NCBI RefSeq assembly: GCF_049720995.1
Contig: NZ_JBNASF010000001.1
Location: 91,701 to 155,700 of the forward strand
Source of the DNA: Methanothermobacter sp049720995
GTDB lineage: Archaea; Methanobacteriota; Methanobacteria; Methanobacteriales; Methanothermobacteraceae
Reading direction: 5' to 3'
DNA: 64,000 bases
Shown: in pieces, positions 8,472-16,214 of the stretch
Position numbering within the stretch: position 1 is the stretch's first letter
Layout: every line of letters begins with the position of its first letter
The notes under the pieces: generated by a model
What the model saw: the letters and a program-made list of their open reading frames with translations, nothing else
Told to the model about the DNA's origin: nothing
Database searches by the model: none
Program-made: the position numbers and the translations under genes

Positions 8472-9056
8472 ATGATAGTGGGTATATGTGGAAGCCCCAG
8501 AAAACAGGCCACACATTACGTGCTTGAAAGGGCCCTTGAAACACTGGAGGATGATGGACTTGAAACCGGGTTCTTCACTGTGAGGGGTAAGAACATCTCA
8601 CCCTGCAGACACTGTGACTACTGCCTCAGGAATAAGGAGTGTGTGCTGAAGGACGACATGTACCCCCTCTACGACCTCCTGAGGAGGGCTAGGGGAATCA
8701 TAATTGCAACCCCTGTCTACAATGGTGGCGTCAGCGCCCAGGTAAAGGCTATGATGGACCGCTGCCGGGCGCTTGGTGCAGAGGACTATGACTCCCTAAG
8801 GGGAAAGGTGGGCATGGGTATAGCTGTTGGTGGTGACAGGTGCGGGGGGCAGGAACCTGCCCTCATGCAGATACACACCTTCTACATCCTCAACGGAGTA
8901 ATACCAGTAAGTGGGGGGTCCTTCGGAGCAAATCTGGGTGCGTGTCTCTGGTCAAGGGACACAGTCGAGGGCGTTAAGGAGGATTCCTACGGTTTTAAAA
9001 CCCTTGATAAAACCCTCAAAATGTTTAAAAAGTTTTTGAATTCCCAGACCCCATAA
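8472..9056 (+). CDS. Iron-sulfur flavoprotein, NADPH-dependent FMN reductase family
   Basis: 194 residues with a flavodoxin-like fold: MIVGICGSPRK is the FMN phosphate loop, followed by C45-x2-C48-x2-C51-x5-C57 (SPCRHCDYCLRNKEC), the compact cysteine motif that holds a 4Fe-4S cluster in archaeal Isf proteins. TPVYNGGVSAQVKAMMDR is the second FMN-binding stretch. Isf proteins pass electrons between ferredoxin and O2- or peroxide-reducing systems; a role here in oxidative-stress reduction is family knowledge, not shown. GAGGGG lies before the chosen ATG. The gene begins 22 bases after fae-hps. Confidence 0.85.
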   Translation: MIVGICGSPRKQATHYVLERALETLEDDGLETGFFTVRGKNISPCRHCDYCLRNKECVLKDDMYPLYDLLRRARGIIIATPVYNGGVSAQVKAMMDRCRALGAEDYDSLRGKVGMGIAVGGDRCGGQEPALMQIHTFYILNGVIPVSGGSFGANLGACLWSRDTVEGVKEDSYGFKTLDKTLKMFKKFLNSQTP

Positions 9057-9131
9057 AATTTACTTATTTTATATGACCATGACCCAAAGGCTTATTTAAG
9101 GCACTGCCAGATCTATTTTTCCGGTGATTCA

Positions 9132-10688
9132 ATGGCGTCTTCAGGTACCTCCAAACTTCTAAAGGGCAGCTTTTTTATAATAATCGGCAACCTGCTTTTC
9201 AGGGTAGGTGGCTACATATACAGGGTTCTCATGACACGACTCCTCGGACCCGAGGGCTATGGACTCCTAGGACTGACACTCCCATTCCAGGGCATATTCC
9301 AGATACTGGCTGCCGGGGGTCTGCCACCGGCAATAGCCAAGTATGTGGCCCAGCACCGGGCCCTCAAGGAGAATGAAATGGCCAGACAGGTTGTTGTAAC
9401 CTCACTGAAGGTCATGATATTTCTTGGTCTGGCATTCTCCATGGTAATGTTCTTCACAGCCCCCTGGCTTGCAAATCAGTTCTTCCATAAACCAGCGGCC
9501 CAGTACCCCCTGCAGGCTGTTGCACTCATAACACCCTTCAGTGTTATAGTTGGGGCCTTCAGGGGCGCATTTCAGGGTATATACCGGATGGAGTACGTTG
9601 TGGTTACAAGGGCTGTTGAGCAGGTTTTCATGATAACCCTCGCAGTTGTCCTTGTGATGGCCGGTTTCTATGCAGCAGGGGCGGTTATGGGTACCGCTAT
9701 GGGTTTCCTTGCCTCTGCCATATCAGCGATCCTGATATTCAAAAGGCTGATGAACAGCTACTTCCCGCCTGCCCCCCCTGAAAAAAGGCTGACCATCAGG
9801 GAGGAGCTGGGGCTTGTGAAAGTGCTTCTCTCATTCTCCATCCCAGTCATAATCACCGCCCTCTCCGAGATGGCAATATATGATATAAGTGTGTTTGTGA
9901 TAGGGGTGTTCATGGCAACAACCTCTGTGGGATACTACACTGCTGCTGATCCCGTTGCAAGGCTCCCCCTTGTAATATCCCTTTCTGTGGCAACCGCTGT
10001 TCTTCCTGCGGCATCAGAGGCCTTCGCCCTCAAGGATAGAAGGCTCCTTGAAACCTACATTGTGCAGTCATACAGGGTCGTGACTCTCCTTGTGCTTCCC
10101 ATGTGTGTTGGCATAGCCGTCTTCTCAGAGCCCCTTCTTGAACTCCTCTTTGGGAGCAACTTCATCACAGGGGCAGGGGCCCTTAGCATACTGGTTGTTG
10201 GGATGAGCTTCTACACCCTCTTCATGATATCCTCAAGCATCGCCCAGGGCATAGGGTACCCCCGTCTTCCGATGTACGTGCTGGTTGCTGGAACTGTCAT
10301 AAACCTTGCGCTGAACGTTGTGCTCGTACCCTTACTTGGAATAGAGGGGGGGGCCCTTGCAACAACAATCGCTGCATTCATTATAATGACCATCATCCTC
10401 TGGAAGACCTCAGAGCTAACCGGTGTGAAGCCCCCGGGCCTCTCACTTCTCAGGATAGGTTTCGCATCAGGGGTTATGGGGGTTTTCATGCTGCTCCTTC
10501 CCCGGAGCATCATGGGTCTCCTTCTGGCAATGATCCTCAGTCCCCTGGTTTACGGTGCGAGCCTCCTCCTTGCAGGTGGTGTTGAGAAGAGGGATGTTAG
10601 GCTTGTGAGGAAGTCTGCATCAAGGATGGGCCCCCTCTCAGGAGCCATGAAGAGGGTGGCTGATCTTATGGACCGCTGGGCAAGGTGA
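9132..10688 (+). CDS. MOP-superfamily flippase, polysaccharide biosynthesis (Wzx/MurJ-like)
   Basis: 518 residues with about 14 membrane segments, opening with FFIIIGNLLFRVGGYIYRVLM and LLGPEGYGLLGLTLPFQGI, the conserved N-terminal pattern of the polysaccharide-export/MOP flippase family. Such proteins flip polyprenol-linked oligosaccharides. In Methanobacteriales the cargo may be a pseudomurein precursor or an N-glycan lipid; sequence does not decide. The charged C-terminal tail (KKRDVRLVRKSASRM-like) is cytoplasmic. GGTGATTCA precedes the ATG. Confidence 0.85.
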   Translation: MASSGTSKLLKGSFFIIIGNLLFRVGGYIYRVLMTRLLGPEGYGLLGLTLPFQGIFQILAAGGLPPAIAKYVAQHRALKENEMARQVVVTSLKVMIFLGLAFSMVMFFTAPWLANQFFHKPAAQYPLQAVALITPFSVIVGAFRGAFQGIYRMEYVVVTRAVEQVFMITLAVVLVMAGFYAAGAVMGTAMGFLASAISAILIFKRLMNSYFPPAPPEKRLTIREELGLVKVLLSFSIPVIITALSEMAIYDISVFVIGVFMATTSVGYYTAADPVARLPLVISLSVATAVLPAASEAFALKDRRLLETYIVQSYRVVTLLVLPMCVGIAVFSEPLLELLFGSNFITGAGALSILVVGMSFYTLFMISSSIAQGIGYPRLPMYVLVAGTVINLALNVVLVPLLGIEGGALATTIAAFIIMTIILWKTSELTGVKPPGLSLLRIGFASGVMGVFMLLLPRSIMGLLLAMILSPLVYGASLLLAGGVEKRDVRLVRKSASRMGPLSGAMKRVADLMDRWAR

Positions 10689-10728
10689 TTGCATAAGAAT
10701 ATAAAGAACAAGACCCATAGGTTCTATA

Positions 10729-11400
10729 ATGAGCTTCAGCTTCAGAATCGCCATTGACGGAACCGAAGTCCCTGTGGATGAGAGAAGGTTCAGACTTCTC
10801 AGGCTAATCCAGAGCAGGGGTTCAATAAGCAGAGCAGCAGAGGAGGCGGGTATCCCCTACCGCAGCGCCCTTGCATATATAAGGAACCTCGAGGAACTCC
10901 TGGGTGAAGAGGTTGTTGAAACCAGAAGGGGTGGAAAGGGGGGTGGTGGGGGTAGCAGACTCACAGAAACAGGCGTCAGGGTCGTTCTTGAGTATCTTAA
11001 ATTAAAGAGGGCCCTTGAAAGGCAGGTTTCCAGTAACGAAATCCAGGGAACTGTTGAGGAGATCTCAGGGGATGGTTCAAGAATAAGGGTGGGAAATCAC
11101 CTCCTGGAGGCACCAATGGTTGAGGGGTTATCCCCTGGAGATGAGGTTATACTCCTCGTTGACCCTGAGGATATTGTGCTCATGGGTGAAAGGTATGATA
11201 CCAGCATGAGGAACACGGTTCCCGGAACTGTTACAGGCCTTGAACTGGAGGGGGACATCGTGACTGTCAGGATCAATACAGGGGGCATTGAACTCAAAAC
11301 CCGCATAACACGTGAATCCCAGAGAAAACTGAATCTCAACCCTGGATCCGATGTATATGCAGGTTTTAAGGCTGTTGCTGTTACTGTTCTTAAGATATGA
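10729..11400 (+). CDS. modE: ModE-type regulator: winged helix plus two TOBE domains
   Basis: 223 residues. The N-terminal LysR-like HTH (about 18-75, LLRLIQSRGSISRAAEEAGIP) with a glycine-rich wing (GGKGGGGGSRLTETG) is followed by two molybdate-binding TOBE/Mop repeats (about 105-160 and 163-222). This is the ModE layout, which senses molybdate or tungstate and controls transport and molybdopterin-enzyme genes. No molybdate transporter is adjacent; the next genes are ferredoxin and hisB. A TATA-like AATATAAAG (10698-10706) lies about 25 bases before the ATG, and no strong Shine-Dalgarno is seen, so the mRNA may be leaderless. Confidence 0.8.
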   Translation: MSFSFRIAIDGTEVPVDERRFRLLRLIQSRGSISRAAEEAGIPYRSALAYIRNLEELLGEEVVETRRGGKGGGGGSRLTETGVRVVLEYLKLKRALERQVSSNEIQGTVEEISGDGSRIRVGNHLLEAPMVEGLSPGDEVILLVDPEDIVLMGERYDTSMRNTVPGTVTGLELEGDIVTVRINTGGIELKTRITRESQRKLNLNPGSDVYAGFKAVAVTVLKI

Positions 11401-11418
11401 AGGGTTGGTGGTGATTTA

Positions 11419-11649
11419 ATGAAGATCATAGTGGATCCAGATAAATGTACCGGATGCTGTGAGTGCCGGGAGGCCTGTCCCAAGGGGGGCAAGATATGGA
11501 CCATAGGCAGGAGGAACCCTGCCCGGGCCTCAAATCTTGAATTCTGCCACCAGTGCATGATATGTGCAAGTAAATGTCCTGAAGGCGCCATAAGGATCAT
11601 AAGGGATGATAACTATGAGAAGAAGTCTGAAGACCAGGGAAACCCTTGA
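11419..11649 (+). CDS. 2[4Fe-4S] ferredoxin-type protein
   Basis: 76 residues with two clusters: C10-x2-C13-x2-C16-x3-C20-P and C43-x2-C46-x2-C49-x3-C53-P. The 22-residue stretch between the motifs is longer than in a minimal clostridial ferredoxin and includes a basic GRRNPARAS segment. An extra Cys follows C13. It is a soluble electron carrier, partner unknown. GGTGGTGATTTA precedes the ATG. The last 35 bases overlap the start of hisB. Confidence 0.85.
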   Translation: MKIIVDPDKCTGCCECREACPKGGKIWTIGRRNPARASNLEFCHQCMICASKCPEGAIRIIRDDNYEKKSEDQGNP

Positions 11650-12190
11650 AACCCATGTTAAGGTTGATCTTAACCTTGATGGTAGTGGAAGGTCAAATGT
11701 GAATACAGGTCTTGGATTCCTTGACCACATGCTTGGATCACTAGCCCGTCACGGGCTCATGGACCTTGAGGTGGAGGCAAGGGGTGATCTGGAGGTGGAC
11801 GACCACCACACGGTTGAGGATGTTGCGCTGACACTGGGTGAGGCCCTCAGGGAGGCCCTTGGTGATGGGAAGGGTATAAGGAGGATGGCCCACGCCATGG
11901 TCCCCATGGATGAGTCCCTGGCCACCGTTGCACTGGACCTGGGTGGAAGACCTTACACCGTACTTGAACTTGAGTTCAGTGGTACCAGGATTGGGGATGT
12001 CTCATCGGATAATATAGGGCATTTCTTTGAGTCATTTGCGGCTTCTGCGGCCATTAACATCCACGCATCTGTGAGGGGAAGTAACGACCACCACAAGGCC
12101 GAGGCACTCTTCAAGGCACTTGCACTTGCACTGAGGGACGCTGTACACGTTGAACACGATATAATTCCAAGCACCAAGGGCAGATTGTAG
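11615..12190 (+). CDS. hisB: Imidazoleglycerol-phosphate dehydratase
   Basis: Sixth step of histidine synthesis. The 191-residue protein holds the paired metal-binding motifs LGFLDHMLGSLARHG, DDHHTVEDVAL and SNDHHKAEALFKA. A start at 11615 (MRRSLKTRETLETHVKV) matches the usual family N terminus; an ATG at 11606 only adds three residues and has no site before it, whereas GGGATGAT lies just before 11615. It is monofunctional, without the phosphatase domain of the enterobacterial fusion. It starts inside the ferredoxin gene. Confidence 0.93.
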   Translation: MRRSLKTRETLETHVKVDLNLDGSGRSNVNTGLGFLDHMLGSLARHGLMDLEVEARGDLEVDDHHTVEDVALTLGEALREALGDGKGIRRMAHAMVPMDESLATVALDLGGRPYTVLELEFSGTRIGDVSSDNIGHFFESFAASAAINIHASVRGSNDHHKAEALFKALALALRDAVHVEHDIIPSTKGRL

Positions 12191-12314
12191 AGACTCCACA
12201 GAGAATGTGTGGATGCCAACCTATCCTTAATTATAAAGCAGAGTATAATCCTGAAGCTGGGGCTGGCCTTCTATTCTGATCGGTACATATTTACAGAGAG
12301 TCATGCCCCGGCAC

Positions 12315-12403
12315 CAATGATACGATGGAGTATACACCCAGAGGTACCCCGCGAAACCCTTCAACTGATCCCACCGGCAATGATACGATGGAGTATACAC
12401 CCA
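12315..12403. repeat. 26-bp direct repeat, two copies 63 bp apart
   Basis: The 26-base unit starting CAATGATACGATGGAG and ending TATACACCCA is perfect at 12315-12340 and 12378-12403. It fills part of the 285-base gap between the convergent hisB and mtd genes. The gap holds no convincing gene; an 80-codon frame through the repeats looks fortuitous. GTATAC inside the unit is self-complementary. Confidence 0.75.
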
Positions 12404-12475
12404 CTCTGGAACCTGGTGACAGATGAGAATCAATTAAAAGCTCATTCATGAAGAAAAAATAAGGTGGTTGAAGAT

Positions 12476-13306
12476 CTATTCTGGCTTGGCCAGAAGATCC
12501 GTCTTGCTAAGTGTTTCGCCTTCCTTACCGTGTGGTGTTCTCAGCACGGTGTCATTGGCCTTTTCGATTTCCCTTGCTTCAACTGCAAGTCTGGCAGCTG
12601 CAGAGAGCATTTCGTGTGCTGAGGCAACGATTGGTATGTACTGGTCAGGGTCCTGTACCATGAAGCAGCCCCTGACGTCTATGTCAGCCACCTTGGTTGC
12701 TATCTCATATGCAGCCATTGCCTTGGCCCTTGCATATGGGTTGGTGTAGCCTGCTGCTTCAACTGCCTTATCTGTGTCTATTACAACCTGTGGAAGTTCA
12801 GGTGCCTTTCCGGCTTCAACATCCGCGATCATTGCATCAATTGTGTTCTGCACAACCCTGTATGCGCCTGTGAATGCAAGAACCTTTATAACGTCTGAGT
12901 TGAAGGATGCCATCTCTGTTGGGTCCAGGAACTCCCTTCTTGCCCCTATCATCGGGTCGGCTTTTACTATTATGTATCCAAGGCCCTGCTCCTCGATTTC
13001 ATCCTTGACCCTGAGGCCGGGTGCGTCACCTATAATCATGGCTGGGACATCAGCCGCTGATAGGAGCTCCCTTGCCTTTGCAGGGCCAGGTGCGCCAGGG
13101 TTTGGGCTTATGAATATAACAAAGTCCCTATCCATTTCAAGCATGGTTGGTACTGCCCTTTCGATTTCATCGGGGTTCATCTTTGCACCTGAACCCACGA
13201 CACAGACATCTATGTTGGGCCGGTCTGCCCTCTCATCAAGTAACAGGTCCAGCACAGGTGAGGTCCCGATGTTACCACATTTTATTATACCAATTTTTAC
13301 AACCAT
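12476..13306 (-). CDS. mtd: F420-dependent methylenetetrahydromethanopterin dehydrogenase
   Basis: Reversibly oxidises methylene-H4MPT with coenzyme F420, the fourth step of CO2 reduction to methane. The 276-residue sequence is Mtd from end to end: MVVKIGIIKCGNIGTSPVLDLLLDE-type N terminus, CVVGSGAKMNPDEIERAVP, and FISPNPGAPGPAKARELL. CTGGTGATCTA precedes the ATG, and AT-rich promoter DNA lies at 13320-13400 with TATA-like ATAAAATACTTAATA (about 13338-13352). In related species Mtd is favoured when H2 is scarce. It is monocistronic. Confidence 0.97.
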   Translation of the reverse strand: MVVKIGIIKCGNIGTSPVLDLLLDERADRPNIDVCVVGSGAKMNPDEIERAVPTMLEMDRDFVIFISPNPGAPGPAKARELLSAADVPAMIIGDAPGLRVKDEIEEQGLGYIIVKADPMIGARREFLDPTEMASFNSDVIKVLAFTGAYRVVQNTIDAMIADVEAGKAPELPQVVIDTDKAVEAAGYTNPYARAKAMAAYEIATKVADIDVRGCFMVQDPDQYIPIVASAHEMLSAAARLAVEAREIEKANDTVLRTPHGKEGETLSKTDLLAKPE

Positions 13307-13474
13307 TAGATCACCAGAATCTTATTATTTTGCACCTTATTAAGTATTTTATGATTTAAAGATTATGATTAAGCTTTTATACCAGTAGTATATTTTTTAT
13401 CCTTTCTGGGATCATCATGATTAAAATTTAAATTATAGTTAATATCTTAATCACTTAATTTAATATCGGATTTA

Positions 13475-13888
13475 TTAATCCTCCTCCCTTTCAACCACAA
13501 GAACGTTGCCTGTGAATATTTTTGAGAAGATCTCCCTCCTTATTCTGATCCTCCCCATGGCAGGGTCAGCCAGTGTGATGTTTCTATCATCAACCGATAG
13601 AACAACGGTGTAGTGTGCTGTGTCCCCATACCTTACAAATGCTATGTGGTTCCTCCTCAGATCCGATATTTCCATCCTGACTCCCCTTGCACTCAATCCC
13701 TTTGAGGTTGCTGCGAGTATCAGTCCATACATCGTGGTACCTGATTCGTCTGTACCTGCAAGCTCTGCAAGCTCGGTCTCGCTGCAGTGAACTCCAAGGT
13801 TTCTGAGAACCGTGGCAAGCGCAGCCGGGCCACAGCTGTAGCCGCTGCTCTGCCTCACTATAACCTCATCACCCAGAGACGATTTCAT
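13475..13888 (-). CDS. C39-like cysteine peptidase domain protein
   Basis: 137 residues, a single peptidase C39 domain with no transporter fused. Catalytic candidates: Q13, C19 in SSGYSCGPAALATVLRNLG, H92 in AHYTVVL and D108 in LADP. Bacterial C39 domains clip double-glycine leaders, and C39-like domains also process other peptides; in pseudomurein-walled archaea the target is unknown. I chose the ATG at 13888 because GGAGG lies eight bases before it; an upstream ATG at 13921 would add 11 residues. No signal peptide is seen, so it would act in the cytoplasm. No transporter is adjacent. Confidence 0.75.
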   Translation of the reverse strand: MKSSLGDEVIVRQSSGYSCGPAALATVLRNLGVHCSETELAELAGTDESGTTMYGLILAATSKGLSARGVRMEISDLRRNHIAFVRYGDTAHYTVVLSVDDRNITLADPAMGRIRIRREIFSKIFTGNVLVVEREED

Positions 13889-13982
13889 ATCAAAAACCTC
13901 CATTTTAATACCAGTGTTCATAATAAATTATGAATTGTTATTAATAAATGTATATGATTGAAGTGTCGCGGAGCAGAACCCC

Positions 13983-14099
13983 ATGAAATCAGGTGCACCA
14001 CAGTGCTTTGCTCCAGATGAAAAAGAGCTCAAACAAGAAGCTAAGAAATGGATTAACCATCGTCCAGAGTGGTGCTCCTGTGAAGAATTAAGGGGGTGA
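13983..14099 (+). CDS. Possible 38-residue protein with WCSC motif
   Basis: The frame begins MKSGAPQCFAPDEKELKQ and ends HRPEWCSCEELRG. The ATG has GGAG eight bases before it, and AT-rich TATA-like DNA (AATGTATAT, 13945-13954) lies upstream. Three cysteines (positions 8, 31, 33) and an amphipathic Lys/Glu-rich middle would suit a small metal- or redox-active protein. I do not recognise a family. It could also be the remnant of a longer gene. It fills the gap between two minus-strand genes. Confidence 0.4.
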   Translation: MKSGAPQCFAPDEKELKQEAKKWINHRPEWCSCEELRG

Positions 14100-14112
14100 T
14101 GGTATCCATCAG

Positions 14113-15153
14113 CTACCTGAAGCCTTTTCGGGCATCCCAGATGCGCCTCATAGATCTCAATCCACCCCTGGGCCCGGCGATTTCATGGAAATCATCAATG
14201 AGCACCATCAATTTTTTGACGGCACGCTCAGCATCCTCCAAAATTCCAGAGGATTCAGGTGGTTTCACATCATCCACCACCTCTTCCAGGATGGCAGAGT
14301 CAACCACCGGTATTCCCACCTCACCTGCAAGGTCCACACTGGCATGTCTCTCATGGAAGCCCCGGAGCTTAATTGCTGGAACACCCAGCACCGCAGCCTC
14401 GATTGTGAGACCCATTCCTGCACCGTATATTACAAGGTCAGCGGAGGCCATGAGGGATGGCAGATCAACAAAACCCTCAAGGACCTCCGTCTTCTCTGAA
14501 CCTACGAGGCTCCTCACATAATGTGGACTGAAGCGGAAGGGTACCACGATGATGCGTCTTCCAAGGGATTCAACTCCGGATATGAGGTCAGGTATATCCC
14601 TCTTTCGCAGGTCACCTCCAAGGACCAGGAGGGTGTAATTCCCAATACCGGGGTCCTCAATCTGGAGGCGGCTCACATAGAGTGCATGGGGATAGCCCCC
14701 TATTACCTCAACATTCTCAAGGAGGTACTCATCCTCGAGGTAATCCCTGTAACGGGTGGAGGGTGCGGTTACAATGTCTGCAAATGCGATCATTTCAATG
14801 GGGTTGTATATGTCCTGTTCAACATGAAGGACCCCCTTCCCTCGAAGATATGATGCGGCGATGGCCTTCCTCACATCCCCTGCATTCCCGCATGTGAGCA
14901 CAAGATCCGGTTCTATCCTACCAAGGTGGCGCCAGGTGGTTGCAATATCCCTCAGAACAAGGTAAGCGATTTCCATCCTGCCTCCTGATCTGCTCCTGCT
15001 GGTTCCCATGGAATAGTATTCCTGACAGAGGTTCCCCAGGACCTCCCTCACCCCCACACCATGGCACAGGCAGTGGTATTCATGTTCAGATCCCTGCATC
15101 AGGGGATGAAAGGTCTTTGCAGGTGCAAGTTCAGCTGCAACTGCCACTTTCAG
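14113..15153 (-). CDS. GT-B glycosyltransferase-like protein (MurG/UDP-GlcNAc epimerase type)
   Basis: About 346 residues. The C-terminal half has the GT-B sugar-nucleotide pattern: LLVLGGDLRKRDIPD, EVLEGFVDLPSLMASADLVIYGAGMGLTIEAAVLGVPAIKL with the acidic/glycine motif common to GT28-like enzymes. The N terminus reads KVAVAAELAPAKTFHP. Start choice: GGAGGTG is five bases before a CTG at 15153, which gives the normal first strand (LKVAVAAELAP); the first canonical codon is a GTG at 15147, with 11-base spacing. It overlaps the upstream polymerase-like gene by 17-23 bases, so both belong to one transcript. Acceptor and sugar are unknown. Confidence 0.75.
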   Translation of the reverse strand: MKVAVAAELAPAKTFHPLMQGSEHEYHCLCHGVGVREVLGNLCQEYYSMGTSRSRSGGRMEIAYLVLRDIATTWRHLGRIEPDLVLTCGNAGDVRKAIAASYLRGKGVLHVEQDIYNPIEMIAFADIVTAPSTRYRDYLEDEYLLENVEVIGGYPHALYVSRLQIEDPGIGNYTLLVLGGDLRKRDIPDLISGVESLGRRIIVVPFRFSPHYVRSLVGSEKTEVLEGFVDLPSLMASADLVIYGAGMGLTIEAAVLGVPAIKLRGFHERHASVDLAGEVGIPVVDSAILEEVVDDVKPPESSGILEDAERAVKKLMVLIDDFHEIAGPRGGLRSMRRIWDARKGFR

Positions 15154-16213
15154 GGTAACACCTCCAGAGGACGTACAGAATTGATATGAGAGAAATCATA
15201 TAGAATAACCAGACCACAAGGTCTGTTGGACCTGTTTCAATCCAGATTATCGTATGAGCCAGAATTATTGAGTAAAGACCTGTGAAGATACCATTCACTG
15301 CCATCTGAATCCTGTGAATGAATCCAAGAATCAGACCCAGCATGAACATCTGGATAAGCATTGCAGGAAGCCCGAAGTCCAGGAGAGGGGGTCCAAATAT
15401 GAGTGATGTTGTTGAGTGCCTGTAGCCGAGCACCGCCTCACCGACGATTGCCCGTGGATCGGTTGAGTGCAGATATCCTGTCAGGGTATAATAGAGGAGT
15501 TTACCGCCGGTTGCCCCCTGGTGTTCCAGAAGTCTGTCAAATACCATGAGGGTGTATCCTGCCCTGTAGAGGAGAAGTTCCAGTGGATTGAGGGTCCATG
15601 TCTGCCATTCGATTGATTTAACAGCAATGTAACCAACCGCTACTGTCACAATGGCCAGAGCTGAGATTAGAAGGCCTATCTCACGGGGGGATGGCCTCGC
15701 AGAGTAGTAGATGGTTATGATGCCGCTCAGCAGTATAACAACAACTGTTGTCCTGTACCCTGTGAGGGCGAAGAGTGTGGCGCCAAGTACAAGTGGAATA
15801 CAGTGCATCCTCCTGGGATAAGCTGCAAGAAGCATATTAACCGAGGGGAGGAATATGATGTATGAGAGAAGCCATATCTTCGTAACCGCCCTTGCCTTGA
15901 GGTGACCGCTTAGGAGTGGAATTCCCCCAAGCAGATAGAGGTTCAGTACCTGTAGGAGGATTCCTGTGGTGACAAGAAGGATCAGGAGCGTTTCACGGGG
16001 ATTCGCTGGACTAAAAGGTTTTTCTGTTCGTATCATTCCAGATATGTGTGCTCCAAGGATGAATATACCTGCACCCAGGGCTATATAGAGAATTGAATCT
16101 CCTGATGGAAATTTAAGGCCCCTGATGCCCATCAGTGTCCCTGAAAGGGCAAGTACAAGGTATATGAGTAGTGCTATAATGACAGAATAGGGGGAGAATA
16201 TATCAAACCTCAT
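15131..16213 (-). CDS. Polytopic membrane protein resembling oligosaccharide repeat-unit polymerase
   Basis: 360 residues with about ten to twelve membrane helices and a few long loops, the layout of Wzy/O-antigen polymerases. An EWQTWTLNPLELLLYRAGYTL stretch followed by HSTDPRAIVGEAVLG and HSTTSLIFGPPLLDFG resembles loops of repeat-unit polymerases. The start at MRFDIFSPYS (16213) is preferred because its ATG follows the cfbB stop by two bases; a longer frame would overlap cfbB by 80 bases. The adjacent glycosyltransferase supports a role in cell-surface glycan building. Assignment is by topology and context. Confidence 0.65.
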   Translation of the reverse strand: MRFDIFSPYSVIIALLIYLVLALSGTLMGIRGLKFPSGDSILYIALGAGIFILGAHISGMIRTEKPFSPANPRETLLILLVTTGILLQVLNLYLLGGIPLLSGHLKARAVTKIWLLSYIIFLPSVNMLLAAYPRRMHCIPLVLGATLFALTGYRTTVVVILLSGIITIYYSARPSPREIGLLISALAIVTVAVGYIAVKSIEWQTWTLNPLELLLYRAGYTLMVFDRLLEHQGATGGKLLYYTLTGYLHSTDPRAIVGEAVLGYRHSTTSLIFGPPLLDFGLPAMLIQMFMLGLILGFIHRIQMAVNGIFTGLYSIILAHTIIWIETGPTDLVVWLFYMISLISILYVLWRCYPESGSCS

Positions 16214-16214
16214 C

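Noticed and set aside
12209..12451. 80-codon frame across the 26-bp repeats
   Set aside because: No ribosome site, low-complexity duplicated peptide, gap between convergent genes.
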